Shown here: positions 11,216 to 24,900 of the stretch, one piece after another
Position numbering within the stretch: the stretch's first letter is position 1
Layout: each line of letters opens with the position of its first letter
NCBI RefSeq assembly: GCF_963676685.1
Contig: NC_092355.1
Coordinates: forward strand, 77,839,176 to 77,903,175
Reading direction: 5' to 3'
Length of the DNA stretch: 64,000 nucleotides
From: Mytilus edulis
Taxonomy: Eukaryota > Mollusca > Bivalvia > Mytilida > Mytilidae
Made by a program: the position numbers and the translations under genes
The notes under the pieces: model-generated
The model's database searches: none
What the model saw: the letters and a program-made list of their open reading frames with translations, nothing else
What the model was told of the DNA's origin: nothing

Positions 11216-12894
11216 ATAACTTGTGTTGAGGTTCCCGAGTTCAGGTACATGCACCCAAGGTGGGAGGATTTTGTTATTGTTTTTCGTACTTTAACATCTA
11301 TTCAGTAAAGACATATGCAACTGATATTTAATTTGTTCTTCTATGGTACTGTTAAACCAATGTCCGAGATTACAGGGAGGTTTTGGCACCAGCAAACTAG
11401 TTAACACGGACACATTCTGTAAGTGCCTGTCCCTAGTCATGAGCCTGTTATTCAGTGGTTGTTGGTTCATGTCTGTTTGTAAATTGTTTTGTTATAAATT
11501 AGGCTGGTAGTTTTCATGTTTCAATTGTTTCATATTTTCCATATCTTCAAGCATGAAAAAAAAAATGGAAAAACTTTTTTGCCTGACTGACAGATGAACA
11601 GACAGACGGAGTGCGAACCTTAAGTCCATTTCAACTTTGTTGGTAGGGAACTAATAAAAATAAGGTGATGCTGTCCTTGAATTACAATACTAAAAATGTG
11701 GCAGCTCAATGGAAAAAATGTAGATACTGCGAGTGTATTTATTATTTCTAGGTTACTAATTTTATATATAGGTGAACCATACTTGCAAATGTTCAACAAT
11801 AAGAAAATTTGCCTGTAAGCAGATTTTTGCAATCCATAAAATCCAGTATCAACAAAACTTGTACCCACAAATATACATGAATCCACCAAAAATTTAAGAA
11901 CAAAGTTCCAATGTCTCCATATTTTATCTATCCTAAAAGTTCATCGAAGGAGCACTTACAAAATCTGAAACTGTATTCATTATTATTTTCATTGGATACC
12001 AATTTTCGTTGATTTCAGTTGGACCACAAAAATAAAATGTTCAAACACAACAAATGTTCTATAGGCTTGAAATAGGTCTTACAAAGTTCTACAAAACAGA
12101 TCTGTTTTTATATCACCAAAGAAACAACACTTGGAAAAGTTCCTACTAGCAATATCTCTACCATGTAAGGTTACATTCTATTCAGTCATTCTCCAAAAAG
12201 AAAATGTGAAAAAAATTGACAAAGAAACAACAGACACAAAGTAATGATAAATCATGATCGCATGCCCTTCAGTCATGTGACCTAATCATTGCTTATGATT
12301 ATGGATGTGTGCATATTCAGGCGAGAACATGTTAATATGTTACATAAATAACCCTGCTTTGACCATTACGCTGAGCCAGATTTGTAATGTGCTAGTTCAT
12401 ATTAGATTCACATGAAAATTTCAGGACTGATAGAACATTAACTTATAAACACTTTTACCCCGTCAGATTTGCTATAACTGCTTTGGTTTTTGAGATACAA
12501 GCCCAAAACTGCATTTTACCCCTATGTTCTATTTTTAGCCATGGCTGCCATGTTTTTTTGACAAAACAGAAAGTAAAACACAAACTTTATTCTGATACCC
12601 TAAGGATCATTCAACTTAAGTTTGGTTGGAATTGGTTCAGTAGTTTCAAAGGAGAAGATGTTTGAAATAGTTTACACCAGACGGACACAATGACAACTCA
12701 CTGTTCCTTCATAATGGTGAGCTAAAAAGTCTTTGGTTTGACTCAGCTGATGTTTAATCCCACAACCTCCCACACTACGGCTAACTGATTATCTCAAGAC
12801 CACCGAGGATGTTGATCATTGCTAATAAACAGATTAAATTCATCTTCGTACAATTGTCTCCCTTTGACACAAGAAATAATTTTTCTATTTTTTT
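11216..12894. other. Intergenic stretch between DDX54 and MRTO4
   Basis: No exon-like frame was recognised. It is AT-rich, and includes a fragment at about 12440-12725 (AAGCCCAAAACTGCATTTTACC, and a CTGTTCCTTCATAATGGTGAGC end) that is a degenerate minus-strand copy of the GCTCACCTGG element at 52190-54112. Confidence 0.5.
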
Positions 12895-12900
12895 TTTATT
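12895..12900 (-). terminator. MRTO4 poly(A) signal candidate
   Basis: AATAAA on the minus strand 12 bases after the stop codon, within a T/A-rich stretch. Position implies a short 3'UTR. Confidence 0.5.
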
Positions 12901-12912
12901 AAAACAAAACAG

Positions 12913-12998
12913 TTAAGTATCATCTTCATCTTCGTCAATGCTTTCTTCTTCATCATCATTATCTTCAATTCTTATTGAATCTTCATCTTGTAGTTTTG
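12913..12998 (-). CDS. MRTO4: MRTO4 exon 8 (acidic tail, stop)
   Basis: Acceptor TATTTTTAG. Codes [20 protein letters not shown], then IDEDEDDT and TAA (12915-12913). Confidence 0.93.
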
Positions 12999-15900
12999 CT
13001 AAAAATAAATATGTGTAAAATAAGAATAAATACCAATGAATTATCACAAAAAGCAAATAATGCATGTGAAAAAATATCTGTTTCACGAGTTCAAATTTCA
13101 TTATTACAAAATTTGTATAGGGTTCGACAAACTGCCGCTAAATACAGTACATTTGAGTCTTGCTTTTACAACTTTGTCAAGGTTTAAACAAAGAATGGTG
13201 AAAAACATGTTACGATGCATCCATACTGATGTATTTCATGATGTACTAAATTAAAAACCAAGAGAGATTAAAATAATTTTACAACAAGAATGTGTGCATA
13301 GTTCATGGATGCCCCCACTAGCACTATCATTTTCTATGTTCAGTGGACCGTCAAATTGGGGTCAAAACTCTCAATTTGGCATTGGATTTAGAACGAACAT
13401 ATAATAAGGACTAAGTTTCAAGCTGATTGGACTAAAACATCATCAATAAACTGTTATCACAGAGATATGTCACACCTTTTTTTTAATTTTGATTATGCAA
13501 ATGTTGAAATCAAAATACCAATACTTTAATATCTTACACAAGTTATGAAAATACTTAGTCAATGAACCATGACTGAGTTACATGGCTAAACAATCCCCAT
13601 GTAAATAAGATGTGCCAATGCTTATACAACTGCATACCAAATACCATCATGACCATTGACTTATTATAAGTCGTTCCCAAATCATCTAAATACTATCATT
13701 AACTAGTAATCAATAGAAAAGTTTCAAAGTCAATAAGAGGGTGTGGGGCTATATAATCTCCATAGAAACGATTCTTTCAAATGCAAATAAATTTGCATGC
13801 CAAATATAATTGACTTAACATTAGCAGTTCATCTTAAACTGATCTAATCACAAACTAATACATGTTAACTAAGATCAGTTTCAAAGTCATTAGACTGTCA
13901 TTGAGGGGTGAGGCCAAATATTCTCCATGGAAATGAGATGTGCCAATGCTTATACAACTGAATACCAATTAACATTGGCACCACTAATTTTTTCCCTTGA
14001 ATTGACCTAATCACAAACTAATACATGATAACTCCGAAAAGTTTTCAAAGTCAATAGACCATGACTAAGGGGGTCAGAGCTTAATTATCTCCATGGCAAT
14101 GAGATATGCCGATGCTTACACAACTGCATACCAAATATCATTGACCTACCACTTGTGGTTCCCCATAAACTGGCCTAATCACAAACTTAATAAAGGGCTG
14201 CGCTTTAGCCTGTTGCTCTTTTAACTTGTCTTTTATGCTTTAAATGAATTTATATGATCAACTAGAAATATATATACAAATCAAAAGGGATGTTACATTA
14301 ATATATTCACCAAAGTTTCATAAAATCCCCCTTTTTTAAGTATAACCAGGTGCTCCGCAGGGCGCAGCTTTATACGACCGCAGAGGTCGAACCCTGAACA
14401 GTTGGGGCAAGTATGGACAAAACATTCAAGCGTGATACAGCTCTGAATTTGGATTGTGATCAAATTTTTGACATTACATGGGTTTTTTTTACACAAAACA
14501 AATGTCAAGATTTTACAAATCAATTAAAGATTTCTTTCGACGACGACGACGCCAACGTGATAGCAAATAGTAAATTCATTACTTAAGAAAACGTAAAATC
14601 TAAAATTTATAAAAATGGAAAGGGAGCTTATGTCAATAGATATAAACAATTTTTCAAAGTTGCATAAAATTTTGTGAAAGTGTTAGTTATTGTCCCAAAA
14701 TTGGAAAACCCCCCCTTTTTAAGCATAAAAATTCATAACACAGAAATGTAAAATCTGAAATTATAAAAATTGAAAGGGAGCTTACATCAATAGATATAAA
14801 CAATTCGCCAAAGTGTTCATGGACATTGGTGAAAGCCTTTTTGAGTTATTGTCCGAAGTGTTGAAAATCCCCCCTTTTTTTTATGAATAAAGCCCCATAA
14901 ATCCAAAACTTAAATCTGAAATTTATAAAAATTGAAAGGGAGCTTACATCAATAGATATAAACAATTCACCAAAGTTTCATGGACATTGGTGAAAGTCTT
15001 TTTGAGTTATTGTCCGAAGTGTTGAAATTCCCCTTTTTTATGAATAAAGCCCCATAAATCCAAAACTTAAAATCTGAAATTTATTAAAATTGGAAGGGAG
15101 ATTACATCAATAGATATAAACAATTCACCAAAGTTTCATGGACATTGGTGAAAGCCTTTTTGAGTTATTGTCCGAAGTGTTGAAAACCCCCCTTTTTTTA
15201 TGAATAAAGCCCCATAAATCTAAAACTTAAAATCTGAAATTTATTAAAATTGAAAGGGAGCTTACATCAATAGATATAAACAATTCATTAAGTTTCATGG
15301 ACATTGGTGAAAGCCTTTTTGAGTTATTGTCCGAAGTGTTGAAAATCCCCCCTTTTTTATGAATAAAGCCCCATAAATCCAAAACTTAAAATCTGAAATT
15401 AAAAAAAAACGAAAGGGAGCTTACGTCAATAGATATAAACAATTCACTTAAGTTTCATGGAAATTGGTGAAAGTGTTTTTGAGTTATTGTCCCAAGTGTG
15501 GATGACGGACAACGGACGGACAGACGGACGGACAGACGGACGGACGGACAGACGAACGGACGGACAGACGGACAGATGGACGGACGGACAACGGTTTACC
15601 ATAATACGTCCCATCTAAAAGACGACGGGCGTATAAAAATGTAAAATAAGCAAAAGTTTCAAAGTCAATAGACCATGACTAAGGGGGCAGGGCCATATAA
15701 TCTCCATGGAAATGAGATGTGCCAATGCTTATACAACTGCATACCAAATATGATTGACCTACCACTTGTGGTTCACCATAAACTAGACCTAATCACAAAC
15801 TATACATTGTTGACACTTGAAACAGCATACCTATGTCTTGCTTTTTGACTCCGTCAAGGTGAGACAAAAGCTGCCTGGATCGAAAATTTAACCTTGAAGT

Positions 15901-18900
15901 TGGACAGATGGACAGACGAAATAAAGGGACACACAGACCAGTAAAAATGTGTTTAGATAGGTTAAATATACATACCTTTTATTTGTATTTTAGGAGGAAC
16001 AATGGGTTCTGGTCTGTCATTGAATAATTCCAATTCACCTTCAGGTGTATACATTCCCTCCACACTTATGTGAAAGTCTGCCATCTGGTGGCCAAATAAT
16101 TTCTGAAATGAAATTCACAAATATTCAGACATCTATGTGTATAAATAATAAGTGTAAACATTCAACAAAGCATGAATCCATACAACATGTTTACAGAACT
16201 GATATATCCTGGTTTACATAGTTCATTATTTGTTTCTGGATTGTGTGCATCATGTACTATCCACACTGAGTTTCTGGATTTTGTGCATCATGTACTATCC
16301 ACACTGAGTTTCGGTATGCATTATTTCAACAATGATTGTAATGAGAGGGTATTAAAGAAGGGTTTATTTAGAAAGTAACAATGTCACTTATATGACTGCA
16401 AATGTGTGTCTGTTTAAGGCAAAAGATTGCATAAACTTCTTTTTTTTCTCTCCCCTGAACTATGTTAAAAATATCTGTTTCAGCATCAACACAAGTCATA
16501 TATATAATTTCTCTAATTCTTTGTGAATTTATCCCTTTCTGCATCCATTGTATAAAATAATTCAATTAAAGTGTGTTCGTTTGATTTCAGTCCATCATTG
16601 GTTAAAATCCGAATTTTCTTGCTTTCCTCTGAATTTCCTATTGCGACGGCATGAAAAAAGGCAACCTTGCCTGATGACGTCACATAGAAAGAACACATGT
16701 GTTTGCAGATCATTCATAAAGAAGGAATAAGTTTGCCTGCATAATGTTAGAAAATCATTAGAGAAACAGATTCCACCACCAAATCTCGTGTAATACGATA
16801 TTTATCCACTCTCGACAGTTAAATTTTAAATATTTAACTGTCTCGAGTGGATAAATATCGTATCACACTTGATGCAGTGGCAGAATCTATATTTATCAGT
16901 AAAGTCTGGAAAATACGACTGTTTTGAAATCCCTGGCGTGTTCTGGATTGTGTACATCATGTACTAATCTAAATTCTGGCTAGTTCCCAAGTTGGTGTCA
17001 TGTACTTACCAATATTCTGGCTTGTTCTGGTGTGAGTGTGTCATCTTTTTCACAAACTTGATACTCTCTTAGTAATGTGATCACACCTGGAACAAAAAGG
17101 AAAAATTAAAAACAGAAATATTTATATCAAATGACAATCTCCAAACTGATTTAAAAGATGTGCTGTCATATCTGATTTAATGGGTGGGCTACACGCCACT
17201 TTCAGTGATTTCAGGTGGCCAGTTTCATCAGCTGACATGGTGGATGATTTCAGGGAATACTGCTTACAAATAGTGCTATCAAAATATAACATTTTTTTCT
17301 GTAGCTAGACCTTTCCAATTTATATTACAAAAAAAAACATCTAAAACATTTCTAAATTTACTATTAAGTGCCAGTCTGCCTAAGAATCAAACGAAAGACT
17401 AATAATTTTTAACTCAGGATGATGATAAGTATTAAATAGCATGATTAGCTTGCTGGGTTTTTTCTGATCATGTTTTGATTTTTACCTAAATTGCCTGATT
17501 CTTACAAAGACTGGTACTTAAAGAACATTTGTTCTGTATTAGTATACTCATATGACATATATTCAATTCTTGGATAAAAGCCTTAAATTCACCAATCTTT
17601 CTCAACAACACTGTTGAAATTAAAGCGTAATTCACCTTTATTTAATGTTGTAGGTAGCCCAAGCTTTCTCAGCTGTGGTTCCATTGAGTGAGAAAATTCT
17701 GGGACTGGACCGGTTTCTATGACAACAGTCTGTGTTGCTTGGTTTCCTGATCTCGCATAGTCTTTTATTCTGTAGTCATCAAAAAATCTGAAAAATAATT
17801 ATTTAAAAAGTTTTACTATTTGCCATTCTAATGCAACAACGTTTGTAACGTTCATTTTGATTGGATAACGTCACTTTCTTAAATGGCATCAATTGACAAT
17901 TGATGCTATGGGACGTACGCGCAGGCGCAGACGGCATATGACAGATTTTAAATACATGTTTTAACGTTATTTTCTGTCATTTTCATTAGAATGGAGATAA
18001 CAATATTGTATTTTAAGCTCCGACGGCATCAATTTGGGATTTGATGGTCGCAAATACCCGTTTACTGTCTCCGCTAACACGTCGCCAGTAAACTTAATTT
18101 GCGACCATCAAATCCCCAATTGATGCCGTCGGAGCTTAAAATACAATACAGTTATCTCCTAATTGTACTATCTAGACAGGTTGAGTCGGATTTTTAACGT
18201 GCTAGTTCACAAGGTAACAGTTGTCTGGAAGACATGTCACCTAACCCGAACAACATATTTTGACTCAAGAGACGACCAGTCTTTAGTCTTATTCCTTAAT
18301 ACTGCATGTTTAATACAGAAGCAGTAAATACCAATTTTAAAGGTTTCATATGGACGGGTTTGAACCCATGACCTCTGCACTCTAGGCGCCCAAACTAAAA
18401 CAAGACCCCAGTCCCTCCAACCCGAGGGGGTGTGTACATGATTTACTACAGTTCTAATTGAGAATTGTTGTTTATATGTGATTCTTTGTTCAATTTACTT
18501 GATGTGTTTAAACACAGGATTATGAAATCCTGCTATATATTGTGAACACTTGTCTCTTATAGTACCGGTATTAAACATATGTTTTCTTGCTGTCTTTTTC
18601 TGATAATGAGTTCACACATAATTCGAATTACGATTTGCATTAACTAATTCGAATAAGTTTAATTCGCATTAGAAATGTTTTACATCCTAATGTCAATTCT
18701 AATTCAAATTACAATGGGCGTCAAATTAACTTTTAATTCGTATTCACAAAAGTGTATTTATAATGTGAATTAGGTCATTCTAATTAAAAAAAAGAAGAGT
18801 GTGTGAACACAATTTGCAAATTTGATTCACATTCGATTCGAATTCAATTTGAATTAAATGTACGTGTGAACGAGGCATTATCTTATACTGTTCTCATTAT

Positions 18901-21900
18901 TTGTTTTCAAATTTATTACATTATTGTTTTAGATTCATTACATAGATGCCAACCCCCTTTTGACACAATCAGTAACAAACTATCAAATTTTCCGTATTTT
19001 TGAAAAGTTTTCAGTAATCATTCATAAACGTGCATTTACCAATAAAAATTACTGACAAGTGGTTGCAAAGTGATGTGCACGAAATTTGTCGTTTAACATG
19101 TTGTCTGTAGTATGTATTCCATTCATTTATTGTTCAGATGTTCTCGACTCGTACATTTTCGTTTTGTCAAGGAGAAGTAGAGAAAGGGGGAAAGCTACTT
19201 CATAAATGCAAGTTTGCCTCTTCGGAAGTCAGTTAGTTACTCAACAATAGGTTGATAACTCCCGAGAAACCGGAAGCATTACATTGGCGTTTTCTAAATA
19301 CCGGACCAGGACGGAAAAGTAATGATAAAAATCCGTGTTTTACAAAATTGAACGGCGATGATTGGTAATCCGTAACTGTTCGACTTTGACCGTAATAGCG
19401 TAGTTTTTATCGCAAAATCGGAAAAACTACGCAAAAATCGTAATGGTTGGCATCTATGTCATTATAATTTTTGGGTTAAAAATTTCCCAATCTTGGGATA
19501 TAAGTCATCACAAATTTAATTGTTTTACAAAATTCAAATTCAAAATTGTATTTAAAAGAATTAACATTTGTAATATTTCTTAGCGGTATTGGCAAATTAT
19601 TCCACAAGAATGGTCCAGAATACATAAAAGATTTTTTGAACAATTCTGTTTTTGGTTTAGGGAGTATGAGGTTTCCTTGAACAGCATTTCTCAAGGGGTA
19701 TGGATTTCTGTCTGAAACATAATGAAACTTGTTAGTAAGATATGATGGGGCATCCATCATTTTTAATGCACTTTTAAGTGACACTGATTTATATAAATAC
19801 AAAATGTATAAAAATACATTAATTTTTAATAGTTTTGAGACTTCATGTATCCATTTTAGAAGGCTAAAACTAATCTTGATATTTTTTCTTTTGAAAATGT
19901 CCCCTAGATATTATGTTTTTAAACATCTTTTATTTTTCGTAGCTCCAAGATATGTATACTTTTGAAACTATCTGATCTTACTTTAATACATCCTCTTTAG
20001 TTTTATTTGTAAACAACAGTCCCGTCTGTCCACGAAGATGTTTACTCAGTTTATGCAGATCGTCTTTAAATTCATCCTCTGCCGTTCTTCCCAATGCAAG
20101 GGCCATAACTTTGTTTTTACCAAAAAAGAATCTGAAAAAAAAATATTCATGAAGAGTTTTGCACATAAACATTTACAATGATTTTAAAGTGGTAATACAT
20201 TTTCATGTCACCTAAACCTCATAAATAATTCATGGCAATCATTGGTCTGTTGGAGATGTTACTACGGGCATGCCTTATTTCTTTTAAGTTTACTCTGTTC
20301 ATTGAACCACACACATTGACAATCTGGCACAAAAGCTTTACTCGGTTTATGTTTTTAAAAGTTTAAATAATATTGAACAAATGTTTCAAACTGATGTACT
20401 TAAACATAACAAGATTTGATTTAGTTAGTACTAATTGTGAAATGTTAAAAATTTCAATGTATAACCCTGCTTTGCCAATAAATTTCATAGCATCCTGGTT
20501 AAGTATGAAAAATGCACCTTTTTGGAGGAATTATAGCATTAAATCTTTACAATCATTTCAGATAGTATTACATGCCAGGAATATAATATAACACTTCACT
20601 GGTGGTCAACAGCCCTTCAGAAGAAAAAAAAACTGTCTTATCAACTTTTATCTAAATATTCTAACCTTGGAAATCAAATTATGACAGAGTTCGCGAAAAG
20701 TGGTGGACCTCAGGATTTTACCACCAAAATTTTGCATAGGACTGACACAATTTTAGTATTTTTCAATAGAGTTAATAGTGAGGACCAGCAGTTTTTCTTC
20801 AAGGACCACCAGGGAAAAAAAGATTTGGAGAACTCTGATTTATATGAGCTATGTTTGATAAAAATTGACATTATGCAAATGCAAATACACATGTATGAGA
20901 CCTTGACATGTATAAGACTTAGACATGTATGAGACTCAGACATGTATGAGACTTAGACATGTATGAGACTCAGACATGTATGAGACTTAGACATGTATGA
21001 GACATAGACATGTATGAGACTTAGACATGTATGAGACTTAGACATGTATGAGACTTAGACATGAACGAGACTTAGACATGTATGAGACTTAGACATGTAT
21101 GAGACTTAGACATGTATGAGACTTTGACATGTATGAGACATACACATGTATGAGACATACACATGTATGAGACTTAGGCCGTGTTCATATTGACCTAAAC
21201 TCGGTGTTGTGTAAGTGCAACTCACACGTAAACTAAACAAAATTACGTTCCCATTGATAAAACTCAATGTTTACATGTAGTGTAAATCATGTTTTGTCTA
21301 CATGCAGTCGATACTCGATGTAGGCCTTGTGTAGATTAAGTGTAGACAAAACTAGGCATTTAAAACATTAGTTTCACCGTGCATATTTAAGGAAGAAACG
21401 ATTTTTTAATAAAATTGATATTTATAGCAATTATTTATGAAGTTCTTTACAGAAATATTTGTCTCAACTTGATATATTTATTTGTTTTGTTTAGAAATAA
21501 AACTTAACGTAGCTTTATTAAGCCCTTATCAAGACCCAAAGCAGCATCATTGCTGAACACATAATTCATTTGAAAATTAAAGTCTTTCCGAATTGACTTA
21601 ACTTACACAGAAATATTTGCCACTGGTCTTTACTCAAACAACGATTCACTCATAAAATTACTTAAAAAGTGTGAGGTAAATGTATTGTTTGTCTAGTATC
21701 TCGGATCCGTGAAATTACACTTAAAAGGAAAAAAAAACATTACCCACTCCCTTTGCCAAATACTTCTTGGAGAAGAAATACCATTTGAACAAACAGAAAA
21801 GACAGAAATATAGTGATCCCTAATATATCAATCCTTCTTCTTCGTCTGTAAGCACGCTGTTGCAGCCTACGTTTTCTAATGCTTAATCGAGACATCTTTA

Positions 21901-24900
21901 GTATCTTTAAACTACTGCAAATCATCAAAATGGCTTTCATAAAGAAGCAACCACTTAACTTTTAAAAAAAAGGGGGGGGGTTATTTTGTTTATTTATTTG
22001 AGTCAGAATTTTGCCGCGCAAACGTTTTATTCCGGTTAGGTTTTTTTCGGTGCTGGTAATCAATTTTTTTTTCTTCAACATTTAACACTTTAATGTATGG
22101 GGAAACTCTTGATTCAGAATATTTTTTATCATCTGTAGAACCAGAATTGTTTTCTTTATCCAATTGGGGTTCGGAATATTTCCATTCCCACTATTTAGAG
22201 TCAAATGGTCGTTCCCTTACTGCTAGAAAAGTTGTCCGAAAATGTTTCATTCGATTCTACGAAATGAACATTTAAATGACATAGAGTTTACAAATGTGAA
22301 CAAATCTTATGTACAGGTAATTAAACAAGGTGTATAGATGTGAACAAATTTAATGTGAAACCAATGTCCAGTTCATTAAACTAATTGTAAACAAGTTTAC
22401 TGTACATGGAATTTGGTGTGAACACGGCCTTAGACATGTATGAGACCTAGACATGTATGAGACTTAGAAATGTATGAGACTTAGACATGTATGAGACTTA
22501 GACATGTATGAGACTTAGACATGTATGAGACTTTGACATGTATGAGACTTAGACATGTATGAGACAGACATGTATGAGACTTAGACATGTATGAGACTTA
22601 GACATGTACGAGACTTAGACATGTATGAGACTTAGACATGTATGAGACTTAGACATTTAGACATGTATGAGACTTTGACATGTATGAGACATAGACATGT
22701 ATGAGACATACACATGTATGAGACTTAGACATGTATGAGACCTAGACATGTATGAGACTTAGAAATGTATGAGACTTAGACATGTATGAGACCTAGACAT
22801 GTATGAGACTTAGACATGTATGAGACTTAGACATGAGACTTAGACATGTATGAGACTTAGAAATGTATGACACTTAGACATGTATGAGACTTAGACATGT
22901 ATGAGACATAGACATGTATGAGACCTTGACATGTATGAGACTTATACATGTACGACACTTAGACATGTACGAGACTTAGACATGTACGAGACTTAGACAT
23001 GTACGAGACTTAGACATGTATGAGACTTAGACATGTATGAGACATAGACATGTATGAGACTAAGACATGTATGAGACTTAGACATGTATGAGACATAGAC
23101 ATGTATGAGACATAGACATGTATGAGACTTAGACATGTATGAGACTTAGACATGTATGAGACTTAGACATGTATGAGACTAAGACATGTATGAGACTTAG
23201 ACATGTATGAGACTTAGACATGTATGAGACATAGACATGTATGAGACTTAGACATGTATGAGACATACACATGTATGAGACTTAGACATGTATGAGACTT
23301 AGACATGTATGAGACATAGACATGTATGAGACTTATACATGTACGACACTTAGACATGTACGACACTTAGACATGTACGAGACTTAGACATGTATGAGAC
23401 TTAGACATGTATGAGACATAGACATGTATGAGACTTAGACATGTATGAGACTTAGACTTATGAGACATAGACATGTATGAGACTTAGACATGTATGAGAC
23501 ATACACATGTATGAGACTTAGACATGTACGAGACTTAGACATGTATGAGACATACACATGTATGAGACTTAGACATGTATGAGACCTAGACATGTATGAG
23601 ACTAAGACATGTATGAGACTTAGACATGAGACTTAGACATGTATGAGACTCAGACATGTATGAGACATACACATGTATGAGACATAGACATGTATGAGAC
23701 TTAGACATTTATGAGACATACACATGTATGAGACTTAGACATGTATGAGACTTAGACATGTATGAGACATACACATGTATGAGACTTAGACATGTATGAG
23801 ACTAAGACATGTATGAGACTTAGACATGTATGAGACATACACATGTATGAGACCTTGACATGTATGAGACTTAGACATGTATGAGACTTAGACATGTATG
23901 AGACTTAGACATGTACGAGACATACACATGTATGAGACTTAGACATGTATGAGACCTAGACATGTATGAGACTTAGACATGTATGAGACATAGACATGTA
24001 TGAGACTTAGACATGTATGAGACTTAGACATGTATGAGACTTAGACATGTACGAGACTTAGACATGTATGAGACTTAGACATTACGAGACATACACATGT
24101 ATGAGACCTTGACATGTATGAGACTTAGACATGTATGAGACTTAGACATGTATGAGACTTAGACATGTATGAGACATAGACATGTATGAGACTTAGACAT
24201 GTATGAGACTTAGACATGTATGAGACATACACATGTATGAGACCTTGACATGTATGAGACTTAGACATGTATGAGACTTAGACATGTACGAGACTTAGAC
24301 ATGTATGAGACTTAGACATGTATGAGACTTAGACATGTATGAGACATACACATGTATGAGACTTAGACATGTATGAGACATAGACATGTATGAGACAGAC
24401 ATGTATGAGACCTTGACATGTATGAGACTTATACATGTACGAGACTTAGACATGTACGAGACTTAGACATGTATGAGACTTAGACATGTATGAGACATAC
24501 ACATGTATGAGACTTAGACATGTATGAGACTTACACATGTATGAGACTTAGACATGTATGAGACTTAGACATGTATGAGACCTTGACATGTATGAGACTT
24601 AGACATGTATGAGACATAGACATGTATGAGACAGACATGTATGAGACATAGACATGTATGAGACTTAGACATGTATGAGACTTAGACATGTATGAGACCT
24701 AGACATGTATGAGACTTAGAAATGTATGAGACTTAGACATGTATGAGACCTAGACATGTATGAGACTTAGACATGTATGAGACTTAGACATGTACGAGAC
24801 TTAGACATGTACAAGACTTAGACAAGTACGAGACTCAGACATGTATGAGACATAGACATGAATGAGACATAGACATGTATGAGACTTAGACTTATGAGAC

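Noticed and set aside
20373..20591. 72-codon plus-strand frame in MRTO4 intron 3
   Set aside because: No family recognised, AT-driven composition, no splice or repeat support.
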